Origin: Candidatus Latescibacterota bacterium
GTDB lineage: Bacteria > Latescibacterota > UBA2968 > UBA8231
Reading direction: 5' to 3'
Length of the DNA stretch: 64,000 nt
Assembly (NCBI GenBank): GCA_020852055.1
Contig: JADZBP010000118.1
Location: 1-64,000, forward strand
The notes under the pieces were generated by a model. That model worked only from the letters and a program-made list of their open reading frames with translations, did no database searches and was not told where the DNA came from. Numbering within the stretch: position 1 is the stretch's first letter; every line of letters starts with the position of its first letter. Shown piece by piece: positions 35,370 to 44,098 of this stretch. Both the position numbers and the translations under genes were made by a program.

Positions 35370-36812
35370 ATGGAAAATCCCCTGCTGCCGCTGGGCGACA
35401 TGGAGCCGGAGGAATTCCGCCGCCAGGGCCACCAACTCATCGACTGGATCGCCGAGTACCTGGCCCATCCCGAACGCTACCCAGTGCTCTCGCAGATCTC
35501 GCCCGGCCAGATCAAATCCCAACTGCCCCTCGCCCCGCCCTCCCAGTCCGAGCCCATGGCCACCATCCTGGCCGACTTCGAGCAGGTACTCCTGCCCGGC
35601 ATCACCCACTGGAACCACCCCGGCTTCTTCGGCTACTTCGCCATCAGCGGTTCGGGACCGGGCATCCTGGGGGAACTGCTCTGCGCCGCCCTCAACGTCA
35701 ACGGCATGTTGTGGCGCACCTCGCCGGCCGCCACCGAACTGGAGGAGGTCACCCTCGACTGGCTGCGGCAACTGCTGGGCTTGCCGGCAACCTTCAGCGG
35801 CATCATCATGGACACCGCCAGCACCGGTATCCTGACGGTGCTGGTCGCCGCCCGCGAGCACCTCGGGCTGCACGCCCGCCAGCACGGCACCAGCGGCCTG
35901 CCGCCCCTGCGGATCTACGCCTCGGAGCAGGCCCACTCCTCCATCGAGAAGGCGGCCATCGCCACCGGTTTTGGCCAGGAGGGGGTGCGCAAGATCGCGG
36001 TGGATGCCGAGTTCCGTCTGGACCCGGCGGCTCTTGCCCGCGCCATCGCCGAGGACCGCGCCCGAGGGTGGCGGCCCTGCTGCGTGGTGGCCACGGTGGG
36101 CACCACCTCGACCACCAGCATCGACCCGGTGCCGGCCATCGCCGCCCTCTGCCGGGAGGAGGGGTTGTGGTTACACGTGGACGGGGCGTACGGAGGCATG
36201 GCCGCCCTGGTGCCGGAGTGCCGCCAGGTGCTGGCCGGCTGCGATCTGGCCGACTCCATCGTGGTCAATCCGCACAAATGGCTCTTCACCCCCATCGACT
36301 GCAGCGCCCTGTACGTGAAGGACCCCCATCTGCTGCGCCAGACCTTCAGCCTGGTGCCCGAGTACCTGCAAAGCCCCGAGGCCGAGGTCACCAACTACAT
36401 GGACTGGGGGGTGCAGTTGGGCCGGCGTTTCCGCGCCCTCAAGCTGTGGATGGTGCTCCGCCATTTCGGGCAGGAGGGCCTGGCCGCCCGGCTGCGCGAG
36501 CATTTGCGCCTGGGCCAGCTCTTCGCCGGCTGGGTGGATCAGTCGCCCTGCTTCGAGCGCCTGGCCCCGGTGCCCTTCAGCACCGTCTGCTTCCGCGCCC
36601 GGCCGCCCGGTGCCGAAGAGCAGGAAGTTGATGCCATTAACGAACGCCTGCTGCAGCGCATCAACACCGGCGGCGAGGTCTTTCTCTCCCACACCCTGGT
36701 CCAGGGCCACTATGCCCTGCGCCTGGCCGTGGGCCATATCCGCACCCAGGAGCGGCACGTGGCCCGGGCCTGGGAACTTTTGCAGGAAGGATTGAACCAT
36801 GAGCTGGGATGA
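35370..36812 (+). CDS. Group II pyridoxal-phosphate-dependent decarboxylase (aromatic-amino-acid decarboxylase-like)
   Basis: A 480-residue cytoplasmic enzyme of the AADC/DDC type. Typical motifs are HWNHPGFFGYFAISGSGPGILGELL near residues 78-102, the PLP-stacking region VYASEQAHSS-like IYASEQAHSSIEKAA, LWLHVDGAYGG (Asp to the PLP ring) and the PLP lysine in NPHKWLFTPIDCSALYV. Expected reaction: decarboxylation of an aromatic L-amino acid to the amine and CO2. Its 3' end overlaps the next UroD-family gene by 14 bp. Aromatic-aldehyde synthase activity is also known in this family and cannot be excluded; the usual Tyr of the catalytic loop cannot be placed with certainty. Confidence 0.92.
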   Translation: MENPLLPLGDMEPEEFRRQGHQLIDWIAEYLAHPERYPVLSQISPGQIKSQLPLAPPSQSEPMATILADFEQVLLPGITHWNHPGFFGYFAISGSGPGILGELLCAALNVNGMLWRTSPAATELEEVTLDWLRQLLGLPATFSGIIMDTASTGILTVLVAAREHLGLHARQHGTSGLPPLRIYASEQAHSSIEKAAIATGFGQEGVRKIAVDAEFRLDPAALARAIAEDRARGWRPCCVVATVGTTSTTSIDPVPAIAALCREEGLWLHVDGAYGGMAALVPECRQVLAGCDLADSIVVNPHKWLFTPIDCSALYVKDPHLLRQTFSLVPEYLQSPEAEVTNYMDWGVQLGRRFRALKLWMVLRHFGQEGLAARLREHLRLGQLFAGWVDQSPCFERLAPVPFSTVCFRARPPGAEEQEVDAINERLLQRINTGGEVFLSHTLVQGHYALRLAVGHIRTQERHVARAWELLQEGLNHELG

Positions 36813-37863
36813 TGGCTGGGCGGCGCTGAATCTGGACAAACCTCCGCGGGTGCCACACACCGAGTACTCCGCCGAAGGGCACTGGGAGTTGCTGCGGGTG
36901 GTCACCGGCCTGCCGGTCGAACTGGAGAGTCCGCCCGAATTGAAGCGCCAGGCCCGTGACCTCTTTGTCGGCCCGCAGGGCTGGAACCTGGACCTGTTCT
37001 GGTCCACCCTGATCGGGGGCGGGGAATTCGGGGCCTGGCACACCAGCATGGGCCACGCAGTGTACGCCGCCGGCGGGGTGGACTGGAACACCGACATCCA
37101 CTCCCCCTTCAAGGAACCCGAGGAGGTGCTGCGCTTCGACCCCGAAGAGGCGCTGGGTTTGCGCGACCGCGCCGAACTGGTGCGGCGCTTCGAGGAACAT
37201 TATCGGGCCAACTGCCGCAACAACCCCGGCGGGGTGAACATGACCGGGGTATACGTCACCTGCATCTCCGGCTTCATCGAACTCTTCGGCTGGGATCTGC
37301 TGCTGCTGGCGGCCGGCACCGACCCCAAGGCCTTTGGCGAACTGACCGGGCGCTACGGCCGGTGGATCCAGCAGTACTTCGACGCCCTGGGCGAGGCCGA
37401 TATCCCGGTGGTGATGGTGCACGACGACAATGTCTGGACCCAGGGCGCCTTCATGCACCCCGACTGGTACCGCGCCTTCGTCTTCCCCAACTACAAAAAA
37501 CACCTGGCCCCCCTCGTCGCCAGCGGCAAGAAGATCCTCTTCACCGCCGACGGCACCTACACCGAGTTCATCGACGACCTGGTCGCCTGCGGGGTGAACG
37601 GCTTTGTCATGGAGCCCACCACCGACATGCAGTACGTGGCCCAGAAGTACGGCAAGACCCATTCCTTCATCGGCAACGCCGACACCCGCATCCTGCTCTC
37701 CGGCCCCAAACCGGCCATCCGCGCCGAGGTGGAGCGCTGCATGGCCATCGGCAAAAGCTGTCCCGGCTTCTTCCTCGCCGTGGGCAACCACATCCCGCCC
37801 AACACCCCGGTGGAAAACTGTCTTTATTATGACGAGGTGTACCGCGAATTGAGCCGGCGCTGA
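36799..37863 (+). CDS. UroD-family protein with a T-A-D-G motif
   Basis: A 354-residue UroD-superfamily protein. The metal-site segment is KKILFTADGTYTEFIDDL, with Asp in place of Cys and Thr in place of His. Barrel landmarks: GEFGAWHTSMGHAVYAAGG, VVMVHDDNVWTQGAFMHPDWYRAFVFPNYKK and a C-terminal segment AVGNHIPPNTPVENCLYY, which keeps the N-x-I-P-P-x-T-P-x-x-N ending of methyltransferase-like members with His where MtaA/MtbA enzymes have Cys. The ATG overlaps the decarboxylase gene by 14 bp and follows GGAAGGATTGAACC. Substrate unknown. Confidence 0.85.
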   Translation: MSWDDGWAALNLDKPPRVPHTEYSAEGHWELLRVVTGLPVELESPPELKRQARDLFVGPQGWNLDLFWSTLIGGGEFGAWHTSMGHAVYAAGGVDWNTDIHSPFKEPEEVLRFDPEEALGLRDRAELVRRFEEHYRANCRNNPGGVNMTGVYVTCISGFIELFGWDLLLLAAGTDPKAFGELTGRYGRWIQQYFDALGEADIPVVMVHDDNVWTQGAFMHPDWYRAFVFPNYKKHLAPLVASGKKILFTADGTYTEFIDDLVACGVNGFVMEPTTDMQYVAQKYGKTHSFIGNADTRILLSGPKPAIRAEVERCMAIGKSCPGFFLAVGNHIPPNTPVENCLYYDEVYRELSRR

Positions 37864-37900
37864 AACCGGCCCAACAACCGAGAAAGGGAGCAGAAAATAC

Positions 37901-38824
37901 ATGGACGTACTCGTCATCGGCGGCAGCGGCCACGTCAGCGGGGCCGTGGTGCGCGCCGCCCTGGCCAACCGGCACCAGGTCTGGACCATCACCCGGGGAC
38001 AACGCCCGGTGCCCGCCGGGGTGACCTCGTTGGTCGCCGACCGCCACACCCCCGGCGCCCTGGAGGCGGTGATGGCCGGGCAGGGACGCGTGTGGGACCT
38101 AGTGGTCGACTGCATCTGCTACGATCTGCCCGCCATCCACCAGGACCTGGCGCTCTTCCGCCAGCGGGCCCGCCAGTTCGTGCTCATCTCCACCGACTTC
38201 GTCTACCATCCTTCCCACCGGTCTTTCCCCCAGCCCGAAGAGGCCAGCCACTGGGCCGGAGCACCGATCACGGCCTACGGTTACAAGAAGCGGCTCTGCG
38301 AGCTGGAATTGATCGAGGGCGACACCGGCGAGATGGGCTGGACCATCCTGCGGCCCTGCCATATCTACGGCCCCACCTCGGAGCTGGGCTGCCTGCCCCT
38401 GCACGGCCGCGACCCGCAATTGATCGCCAAACTGCGCGCCGGCCAGCCCCTGCAACTGGTGGGTGGCGGCCACTTCCTCCAGCAGCCCATCCTGGCCGAG
38501 GATCTGGCCCGGACCGTTGTCAGTGTCGCCGGCAACCGCGAGGCCTGCGGCCAGGTCTACAACACCGCCGGCCCCGAGGTGATCGAATCGCGGCAGTACT
38601 ATCAGCTCATCGCCGAGATCCTCGGTGTCGGGCTGAGCGTGGAGGAGGTGCCGGTCTCCTCCTACCTGGCCGAACACCCCGAGGCCGCGCCCTTCCTCTG
38701 CCACCGCACCTACGACCTCAGCCGCCTGGCCGCCAGCGGCCTGAGCGTGCCCTCAACCCCGGTAGCTGAAGGCCTGCGCCAACACGTGGAGGGCCTGCTG
38801 GCCCGCAAGGGGGCCGCGGGCTGA
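37901..38824 (+). CDS. NAD-dependent epimerase/dehydratase (extended SDR)
   Basis: A 307-residue Rossmann-fold enzyme. The cofactor loop is VIGGSGHVSGAVV; the active-site pair is Tyr-x-x-x-Lys in AYGYKKRLCE; TILRPCHIYGPTSELG is the common substrate-binding strand. The length and the motif HFLQQPILAEDLARTV fit sugar-nucleotide epimerase-like or reductase-like proteins of the same class as CSP41-like proteins. It lies 37 bp after a UroD gene and 31 bp before the barrel protein gene, within one transcription unit. Substrate unknown. Confidence 0.87.
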   Translation: MDVLVIGGSGHVSGAVVRAALANRHQVWTITRGQRPVPAGVTSLVADRHTPGALEAVMAGQGRVWDLVVDCICYDLPAIHQDLALFRQRARQFVLISTDFVYHPSHRSFPQPEEASHWAGAPITAYGYKKRLCELELIEGDTGEMGWTILRPCHIYGPTSELGCLPLHGRDPQLIAKLRAGQPLQLVGGGHFLQQPILAEDLARTVVSVAGNREACGQVYNTAGPEVIESRQYYQLIAEILGVGLSVEEVPVSSYLAEHPEAAPFLCHRTYDLSRLAASGLSVPSTPVAEGLRQHVEGLLARKGAAG

Positions 38825-38855
38825 ACACCACGGCAACATGAAGAAGGAGATGATG

Positions 38856-40097
38856 ATGAAGGGACATATTCTCGATGACGGCGTCTTCCCCATCGTCGGC
38901 TGGGCCGGCCCCGGGGGAGACCTCTTGCGCGACGACATCCTGGCCGGCATGGCCGAGGCCGGTTTCACCGTCAGCCACTCGTCCCCGCATGGCGACCCGG
39001 CAGCCGTGGAAAAAGCGCTGGATCTGGCCCACAAAAACAAGGTGCGCCTGCTGCTGGTCCACTCCCTCTGGCACGTGGGCGACGACTTCAAGCTGAACGC
39101 CGCCCGCAAGAAGGAGATCACCCGCCTGGTCGAGCGGGTGCGCCAGCACCCCGGCCTGTACGGGTATCACCTGCGCGACGAACCCGCCTTCGGCATGCTA
39201 CCCCTCCTGGCCGAGGTGAGCGACCACATCCGCAACCTCGACCCCTACCACCTCATCTACATCAACCATTTTCCGCCCATCCGCGGCTGGGGCGCGCCCA
39301 CCGCCGAGTGGTTCTGGCGCGAGTACATCCGCCTGGGCCGGCCCCAGATGCTCAGCTTCGACCACTATCCCATCACCATCGGCACCGCCGAGGAGGTGGC
39401 GCGCAGCCGCGACCTGCCCAACGTCTTCGCCGAACACAAGATCATCGTCAAGCCCGACTACTTCGAATGTCTGGATCTGTTGCGCTGGCTCTCCAACCTC
39501 AACAACATCCCCTTCTGGGCCTTCACCTGCGCGGTGCGCCACGGGCCCTATCCGCCGCCCACCGAGGGCCATATCCGCTTCCAGCTCTTCACCGACCTGG
39601 CGTACGGGGCCAAGGGCCTGCAGTACTTCACCTATGCCCACGACCAGGCCATGGTGCGGCCCGACGGCTCCACCACCGAAACCTGGGAAATGGCCCGCAG
39701 GATCAACGCCGAGATCCACACCTGGGCCCCCATCCTGAGCGGACTGCGCAATATCGGCGTCTGCCACAACCCACCTTTGTGGAGCGGCACCCGGCGGCTG
39801 GCGCCCAGCGGCGAACCCCTGGCCGCCGAGATCGAGGGCGATCCGGCAACCCTGGGTCTCTTTCTGGGGAAAAACGACCAGCGCTACCTGATGGTGGTCA
39901 ACGCCAATCCCTGCGAGTGGGCGCGACTCACCCTCAAGATCAACGTGCAGGACGAGAAGCTCTACTACGTGGACCCGCGCGACGGGGTAGTGCGCCTGTT
40001 GTGGCCGCCCAATGCCAAGGCTCAGCTATTGGTGCTGGCCCCCGGCGAGGCGAAGCTCTTCCAGGTGGGCGGGGAAGGGCAGGGGCAGAACTTCTGA
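38856..40097 (+). CDS. Glycoside-hydrolase-like (beta/alpha) barrel protein
   Basis: A 413-residue cytoplasmic protein resembling GH42/GH2-type barrels. VGWAGPGGDLLRDDILAGMAEAGFTVSH opens the barrel; HPGLYGYHLRDEPAFG carries a D-E-P motif typical of a catalytic acid/base Glu; the region PQMLSFDHYPI fits another barrel strand; PFWAFTCAVRHGPYPPPTEGHIRFQLFTDLAYGAKGLQYFTY is characteristic of this group. The last 90 residues form a beta-sandwich (RYLMVVNANPCEWARLTLKI). I chose the ATG at 38856 with AGGAG six bases upstream, though ATG at 38838, 38850 and 38853 also exist. No signal peptide; it probably acts on imported glycans. Substrate unknown. Confidence 0.78.
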   Translation: MKGHILDDGVFPIVGWAGPGGDLLRDDILAGMAEAGFTVSHSSPHGDPAAVEKALDLAHKNKVRLLLVHSLWHVGDDFKLNAARKKEITRLVERVRQHPGLYGYHLRDEPAFGMLPLLAEVSDHIRNLDPYHLIYINHFPPIRGWGAPTAEWFWREYIRLGRPQMLSFDHYPITIGTAEEVARSRDLPNVFAEHKIIVKPDYFECLDLLRWLSNLNNIPFWAFTCAVRHGPYPPPTEGHIRFQLFTDLAYGAKGLQYFTYAHDQAMVRPDGSTTETWEMARRINAEIHTWAPILSGLRNIGVCHNPPLWSGTRRLAPSGEPLAAEIEGDPATLGLFLGKNDQRYLMVVNANPCEWARLTLKINVQDEKLYYVDPRDGVVRLLWPPNAKAQLLVLAPGEAKLFQVGGEGQGQNF

Positions 40098-40098
40098 G

Positions 40099-41169
40099 AT
40101 GGACTCACGCCAGCGGGTGCGGGCCGCGCTCGAACACCGGGAGCCGGACCGCACCCCTTATTTCGAGTACGTGCTGCTCTCACCAGTGGCCGATGCGCTG
40201 CTGGGCCGGCGCTATTGCGGCGACCCGGTCCACTGGCCCGAGCTGGTGGCCGAGTGCGGCTGGGAGGAGGCGGTAAGGTGCAACGCCGCCGACCGGCTGG
40301 ACCTGGCCCTGCGGCTGGGCCACGACCTGCTCTACGTCACCAACAACCCGCCGCCACCGGGTCCGGCGGTGCCCGCCCCACCACCGGAATCCCCCACCGA
40401 CGACCCGGTGGAGCGCCTGCGCCGGCGCAACCAACGCGCCGCCCAGGACCCGCCGCCCGCCGACGAGACCTTCGCCGTGTACGTGCGGCTCCTCGAACTG
40501 ATGCACCAGCGCGGCGTGGACCTGCCCATCCTGGTCCCGGCGTACGGGCACGGGGTGTGGACCGACGTCGAGCTGATGCAGACCATGCTGCTGGCCCCCG
40601 AGGTGGCCGAACAGCACTTTGCCCTGGCCACCCGGCGCTCGCTGGGCCGCATCGAGAAGTACCTGGCGCTGGGCATCGACCTGGTAGGCGTGGGCGGGGA
40701 CTTCTCCGGCACCCGGCCGCTGATCTCGCCCGCGGCGTACCGGCATTTCATCGTGCCCGAGGTGCGCGCCCTCTCGCGCCGGCTGCACCAGGCTGGCGCC
40801 TTTGCCATCAATGCCAGCGACGGGGATCTGTGGCCGGTGATCGAGGACTTCCTCTGTGGCTGCGAGGTGGACGGCTACCTGGAGATCGACCAGTATGCGG
40901 GTATGGAGCTGCGGCGGCTGAAAACCGAGTACGGGGAAAAGGTGTGCCTGATCGGCAACCTCGACTGCGGCAATGCCCTCAGCTTCGGCACCCCCGAGCG
41001 CATCCGCCAGGAAACCATAGACTGCCTGGAGGCAGGGCGGGGGCAGGGCGGCCACATCCTCTGCGCCAGCAACGCCATCACCGCTGCCGTGCCGCTGGAG
41101 AACTATCTGGCCGTGGTTCATGCCTATCGGGAGTGGTGCGGACTGCCGGTACTGGAGTTGGGGTGCTGA
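40099..41169 (+). CDS. UroD-family protein with an A-S-D-G motif
   Basis: A 356-residue UroD-superfamily protein. MDSRQRVRAALEHREPDRTPY is a textbook N-terminus of the group. The metal-site segment is FAINASDGDLWPVIEDF (N-A-S-D-G, Asp for Cys, no His), and the distal strand reads HILCASNAITAAVPLENYLA. It is most similar in these segments to the minus-strand paralogue at 42923 (TSDGNHWPI and HASHSVHEDMPVANY), so the two are probably sister paralogues. It begins one base after the stop of the barrel protein gene and ends the plus-strand operon. The reaction is unknown. Confidence 0.85.
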   Translation: MDSRQRVRAALEHREPDRTPYFEYVLLSPVADALLGRRYCGDPVHWPELVAECGWEEAVRCNAADRLDLALRLGHDLLYVTNNPPPPGPAVPAPPPESPTDDPVERLRRRNQRAAQDPPPADETFAVYVRLLELMHQRGVDLPILVPAYGHGVWTDVELMQTMLLAPEVAEQHFALATRRSLGRIEKYLALGIDLVGVGGDFSGTRPLISPAAYRHFIVPEVRALSRRLHQAGAFAINASDGDLWPVIEDFLCGCEVDGYLEIDQYAGMELRRLKTEYGEKVCLIGNLDCGNALSFGTPERIRQETIDCLEAGRGQGGHILCASNAITAAVPLENYLAVVHAYREWCGLPVLELGC

Positions 41170-41208
41170 GATAGGGGGGCTGCCAGAAAGGCGGGTGATG
41201 GGTACGGT

Positions 41209-41499
41209 TTACTTGAGCAGAAAGGCGCCCATCATCGAGAACCAGCTGGCCAGGATGAGACCGATCACCAGGTTGAACCGGCTGTCCAACTTGGCCTCGA
41301 ATTTGGCGTCCAGGGCGTTGATCTTGGTATCGATCTTGGCGTCCAGGACATCGAGCCTGGCCTCGAACTTCATATCCAGGGCATTGATCTTGGCGTCCAC
41401 CTTGGCGTCGAGACCCCGCAGGTCCTCCTCGATCAGGCTGAGGCGGCGGTCCACCTGCTGGAGCACATCGCGGGTCGTCAGTTCGGGAATCGAGGTCAT
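41209..41499 (-). CDS. Small coiled-coil protein with C-terminal membrane anchor
   Basis: A 96-residue protein. Residues about 24-67 hold two nearly identical 22-residue units (LDAKVDAKINALDMKFEARL and LDAKIDTKINALDAKFEAKL), that is four hendecads, a pattern of long continuous coiled coils. A single C-terminal membrane span follows (about 76-93, LVIGLILASWFSMMGAFLL). The layout resembles DUF1640/CCDC90-type coiled-coil membrane proteins. The ATG at 41499 has a distant GGAG upstream; an upstream start at 41586 would add a less likely extension. It lies between convergent and same-strand UroD genes, and its role there is unclear. Confidence 0.72.
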   Translation of the reverse strand: MTSIPELTTRDVLQQVDRRLSLIEEDLRGLDAKVDAKINALDMKFEARLDVLDAKIDTKINALDAKFEAKLDSRFNLVIGLILASWFSMMGAFLLK

Positions 41500-41652
41500 G
41501 GGTGGGTGATCTCCGATCCGGTTTCTCAGGAATATATGCAAGAATCGGACCAGAGTGAAATCCTCTGGCAACGAGCGCCAGGGCACTCCTAACGCCTGTT
41601 TCTCCGACCACCCACTGGTGTGAGGCTTAGGCGCCGGCGCCCGCTCACGATC

Positions 41653-42915
41653 TCAGCGGTAGTACTCGTCCACCACCTCGCGGGCCAACTGGACCCAGCG
41701 GGGCAGCCGCTCCGGGTGGTTGTCGAGGGTGTGTACATCCTTCATGATCAGTTCGATGCGGCAGCCCCGCGCCAGCTCCAGGGTCTGGCGCAGTTCAGCG
41801 CGGATGGCCTGCTCGTCGAAGATCGAGGTGCTCACTAGCAGGGGGTCGGACTTGCGCGAGAAGACCAGGCGATCGCCCAGTTCCCGGGCCATGAATTCCT
41901 GGTCGGCCCGCGGCGCCACCGAGACCCGCGCCAGGTTGGGCAGCTGCTCGATGAGGTGCAGCCGGCTCTGCACCGGCTCGCAGCAACCGTAGTAGCAGCG
42001 GCCAAAATACTCGGCCAGGCTCAACTGGTAGGGGAGGATGAACTCCTCGAACTGGTCCGGGCTCACCCCCACCGTCTCCTGCGACTCCAGCAACACCCAC
42101 TGCTCGTGCAGCCGGGTCGGCCCCTCGTGCCCGCTGCCCAGCGCCTTGGTGTACCCCATGCTGCCCGAACCGATATAGTCGTTCTGGTCGTTGCGGGTGA
42201 GCAGGCCTTCGCCCTCCAGCCAGCGGGCGTAGGTCAGATGGTCGTCGCGCAGGAAGCGCATCAGCCGGTGCAGGCCTGCGGGGTTGTCGTACATGGCCAG
42301 CATCAGCTCTTCCAGGCCGATCAATTCAGCGGCCGGCCAGGTCATGCCCATGCTCCACCAGAAGCGGCCGCGGATACGCACCGGCAGCAACTCGCCGAAC
42401 ACCGCCTCCAGGCGGTCCTGCTCGGCAAAGGTGGCCTGCCGGTCTGCGGTGTAGGTGCGCGGGCGCAGCTTGGCAAAATCGGCGTCCAGGTCCTTGATCG
42501 GCGACTCCCAGCGCCGCGCCCCCAGCTTGACCTCGGGGCTGTCGGGATAGTGCTGGACCACCTCGACCCCGTAGCCGCTGACCTGCACCTGCCAGTTGGT
42601 GGTCAGGTGGGGCTCCACCACGTGGTCGTCCTTGAGCACCTCGAACTGGTAGATCTCGGTGCGCAACCCCCGCTCGATGCTCCTGCCCCAGGGCGACTCG
42701 CAGCAGAGCGCCGACTCGGGCAGGGGCACCTCCTCGTCCCGCAGCCCGCCGATCTCGGCCAGCACCATGGGCCGCTGACTCTCACCCGCATCGTGCGCGT
42801 ACCACAACTGCTTGCGCTCCAGGTTGAGCGGATCTCCGGCAATCTCGAGCTTGCGTTCGGCCAGCCGGCGGAGGATCTCGACCTCGCGCGGGGTAGGGGA
42901 TTGCGGCTCAGTCAT
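41653..42915 (-). CDS. UroD-family protein with a G-C-C-E-P motif
   Basis: A 420-residue divergent member of the UroD superfamily, longer than its neighbours. The barrel is recognisable by GRFWWSMGMTWPAAELIGLEELMLAMYDNPAGLHRLMRF and by QFEEFILPYQLSLAEYF. At the place of H-x-C-G it reads RCYYGCCEPVQSRLHLI, with two Cys and a Glu that could bind metal. The C-terminal part has VAPRADQEFMARELGDRLVFSRKSDP and a beta strand IELIMKDVHTL. It is followed in the same direction after a 153-bp gap by the coiled-coil gene and is preceded by the paralogue at 42923 with a seven-base gap. Function unknown. Confidence 0.82.
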   Translation of the reverse strand: MTEPQSPTPREVEILRRLAERKLEIAGDPLNLERKQLWYAHDAGESQRPMVLAEIGGLRDEEVPLPESALCCESPWGRSIERGLRTEIYQFEVLKDDHVVEPHLTTNWQVQVSGYGVEVVQHYPDSPEVKLGARRWESPIKDLDADFAKLRPRTYTADRQATFAEQDRLEAVFGELLPVRIRGRFWWSMGMTWPAAELIGLEELMLAMYDNPAGLHRLMRFLRDDHLTYARWLEGEGLLTRNDQNDYIGSGSMGYTKALGSGHEGPTRLHEQWVLLESQETVGVSPDQFEEFILPYQLSLAEYFGRCYYGCCEPVQSRLHLIEQLPNLARVSVAPRADQEFMARELGDRLVFSRKSDPLLVSTSIFDEQAIRAELRQTLELARGCRIELIMKDVHTLDNHPERLPRWVQLAREVVDEYYR

Positions 42916-42922
42916 ATCCTCC

Positions 42923-44095
42923 TCAGCGGGGCAGGGGGTCCAATCCGAAGTACTCGCGGTACGCGTCCACCGCCGCCCGGTAGTTGGCCACCGGCATGTC
43001 CTCGTGCACCGAGTGGCTGGCGTGGATGATGTGCCCGCCCCGGCTCTGCCGGCCGTAGTCGAGGCAGGCGATCACCTCGGCCTTGATCGACTCCGGGGTG
43101 CCGTGGCACAGGTTGTGGCGGGCGTCCAGGTTGCCGATGATGCAGATGCGGTCGGCCACCCCTTCGGCGATCAGCCGCGGCCAGTTCATGCCCGCCGCCT
43201 GATCCACCTCCTTGTACCCGTCGATGCGCGAATCGAAGAAATACTCCTGCTTGATGGGCCAGTGGTTGCCGTCGGAGGTGTACACCGCCTTGGCGCCCGC
43301 CTGGTGGATCAGGTCCACATGGGCCTGGATGGCGGGCAGGATGAACTCGCGGTACTGGGCCGGGGAGATGAAAGGCCCCTTGTCGCAACTGACATCCCCG
43401 CCCATGGCGATGACCGAGCAGCCGCTCTCCACCAGCTGCCGGGTGGCCGGAAAGGCATGGGCCATCTGGTATTCCATCCAGCGGCGGATCAACTGCGGCT
43501 CGTCGATCAGCCACATCAGCATAAAGGGCGGATAGAAGGCCACGCCCGTGCCGCAGCCGATCTCACCCATATAGGTCCACTCGATGCCCTCGGCCTCGGC
43601 CAGCCGGCGCACCCCCTCCACCACCGGGTCCGGGCCGCCGGGCGGGGGCACGCTGCCGTCCCAGGTTTCGAGCTGTCGGCGCAGCTGCTCTTCGTCGTAG
43701 CGGTGGGAATAGCTGGCCTGCTCGGCGGGGTTCTCCAACACCACCAGGTCCGTCTTCTCGTCGTAGCGATAGGGCACCCCGTTCAGGGTCCAGGTCCGCG
43801 GCCCGGTCTTGATGGGCCGGGTGTACCCCCGGCCCGGCCCGCCATTGAGCCGCACCATGTCCACCTGGAAGAACTTGTTGACCAGGAACTGGGCCTCGAC
43901 GTTGGCCCGCAATTGCTCCTCGTACGACACCCCCTCGGCCATGGCATCCCAGGCCATCGCCGCATCGGTGGCGATGGTGCGGCCGCAGATATCCCAGTAG
44001 ATGGGATGATAGGGGGAGTAGATCTCGAAAAGCGGGGTGCGGTCCGGGGTCTGGTGGGCCAGCGCGCGGGCCACCCGTTCAGTTGATGCCGACAT
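42923..44095 (-). CDS. UroD-family protein with a T-S-D-G motif
   Basis: A 390-residue UroD-superfamily protein with the N-terminus STERVARALAHQTPDRTPLFE. The metal-site segment is AVYTSDGNHWPIKQEYF, with Asp for Cys and Thr for His; the distal segment GGHIIHASHSVHEDMPVANY carries His. The middle reads VIAMGGDVSCDKGPFISPAQYREFILPAI, as in other members. It starts three bases after the stop of the radical-enzyme activase gene, so it belongs to the glycyl-radical operon that starts with the genes around 51.6 kb. A sister paralogue lies at 40099 on the other strand. Reaction unknown. Confidence 0.85.
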   Translation of the reverse strand: MSASTERVARALAHQTPDRTPLFEIYSPYHPIYWDICGRTIATDAAMAWDAMAEGVSYEEQLRANVEAQFLVNKFFQVDMVRLNGGPGRGYTRPIKTGPRTWTLNGVPYRYDEKTDLVVLENPAEQASYSHRYDEEQLRRQLETWDGSVPPPGGPDPVVEGVRRLAEAEGIEWTYMGEIGCGTGVAFYPPFMLMWLIDEPQLIRRWMEYQMAHAFPATRQLVESGCSVIAMGGDVSCDKGPFISPAQYREFILPAIQAHVDLIHQAGAKAVYTSDGNHWPIKQEYFFDSRIDGYKEVDQAAGMNWPRLIAEGVADRICIIGNLDARHNLCHGTPESIKAEVIACLDYGRQSRGGHIIHASHSVHEDMPVANYRAAVDAYREYFGLDPLPR

Positions 44096-44098
44096 GCC

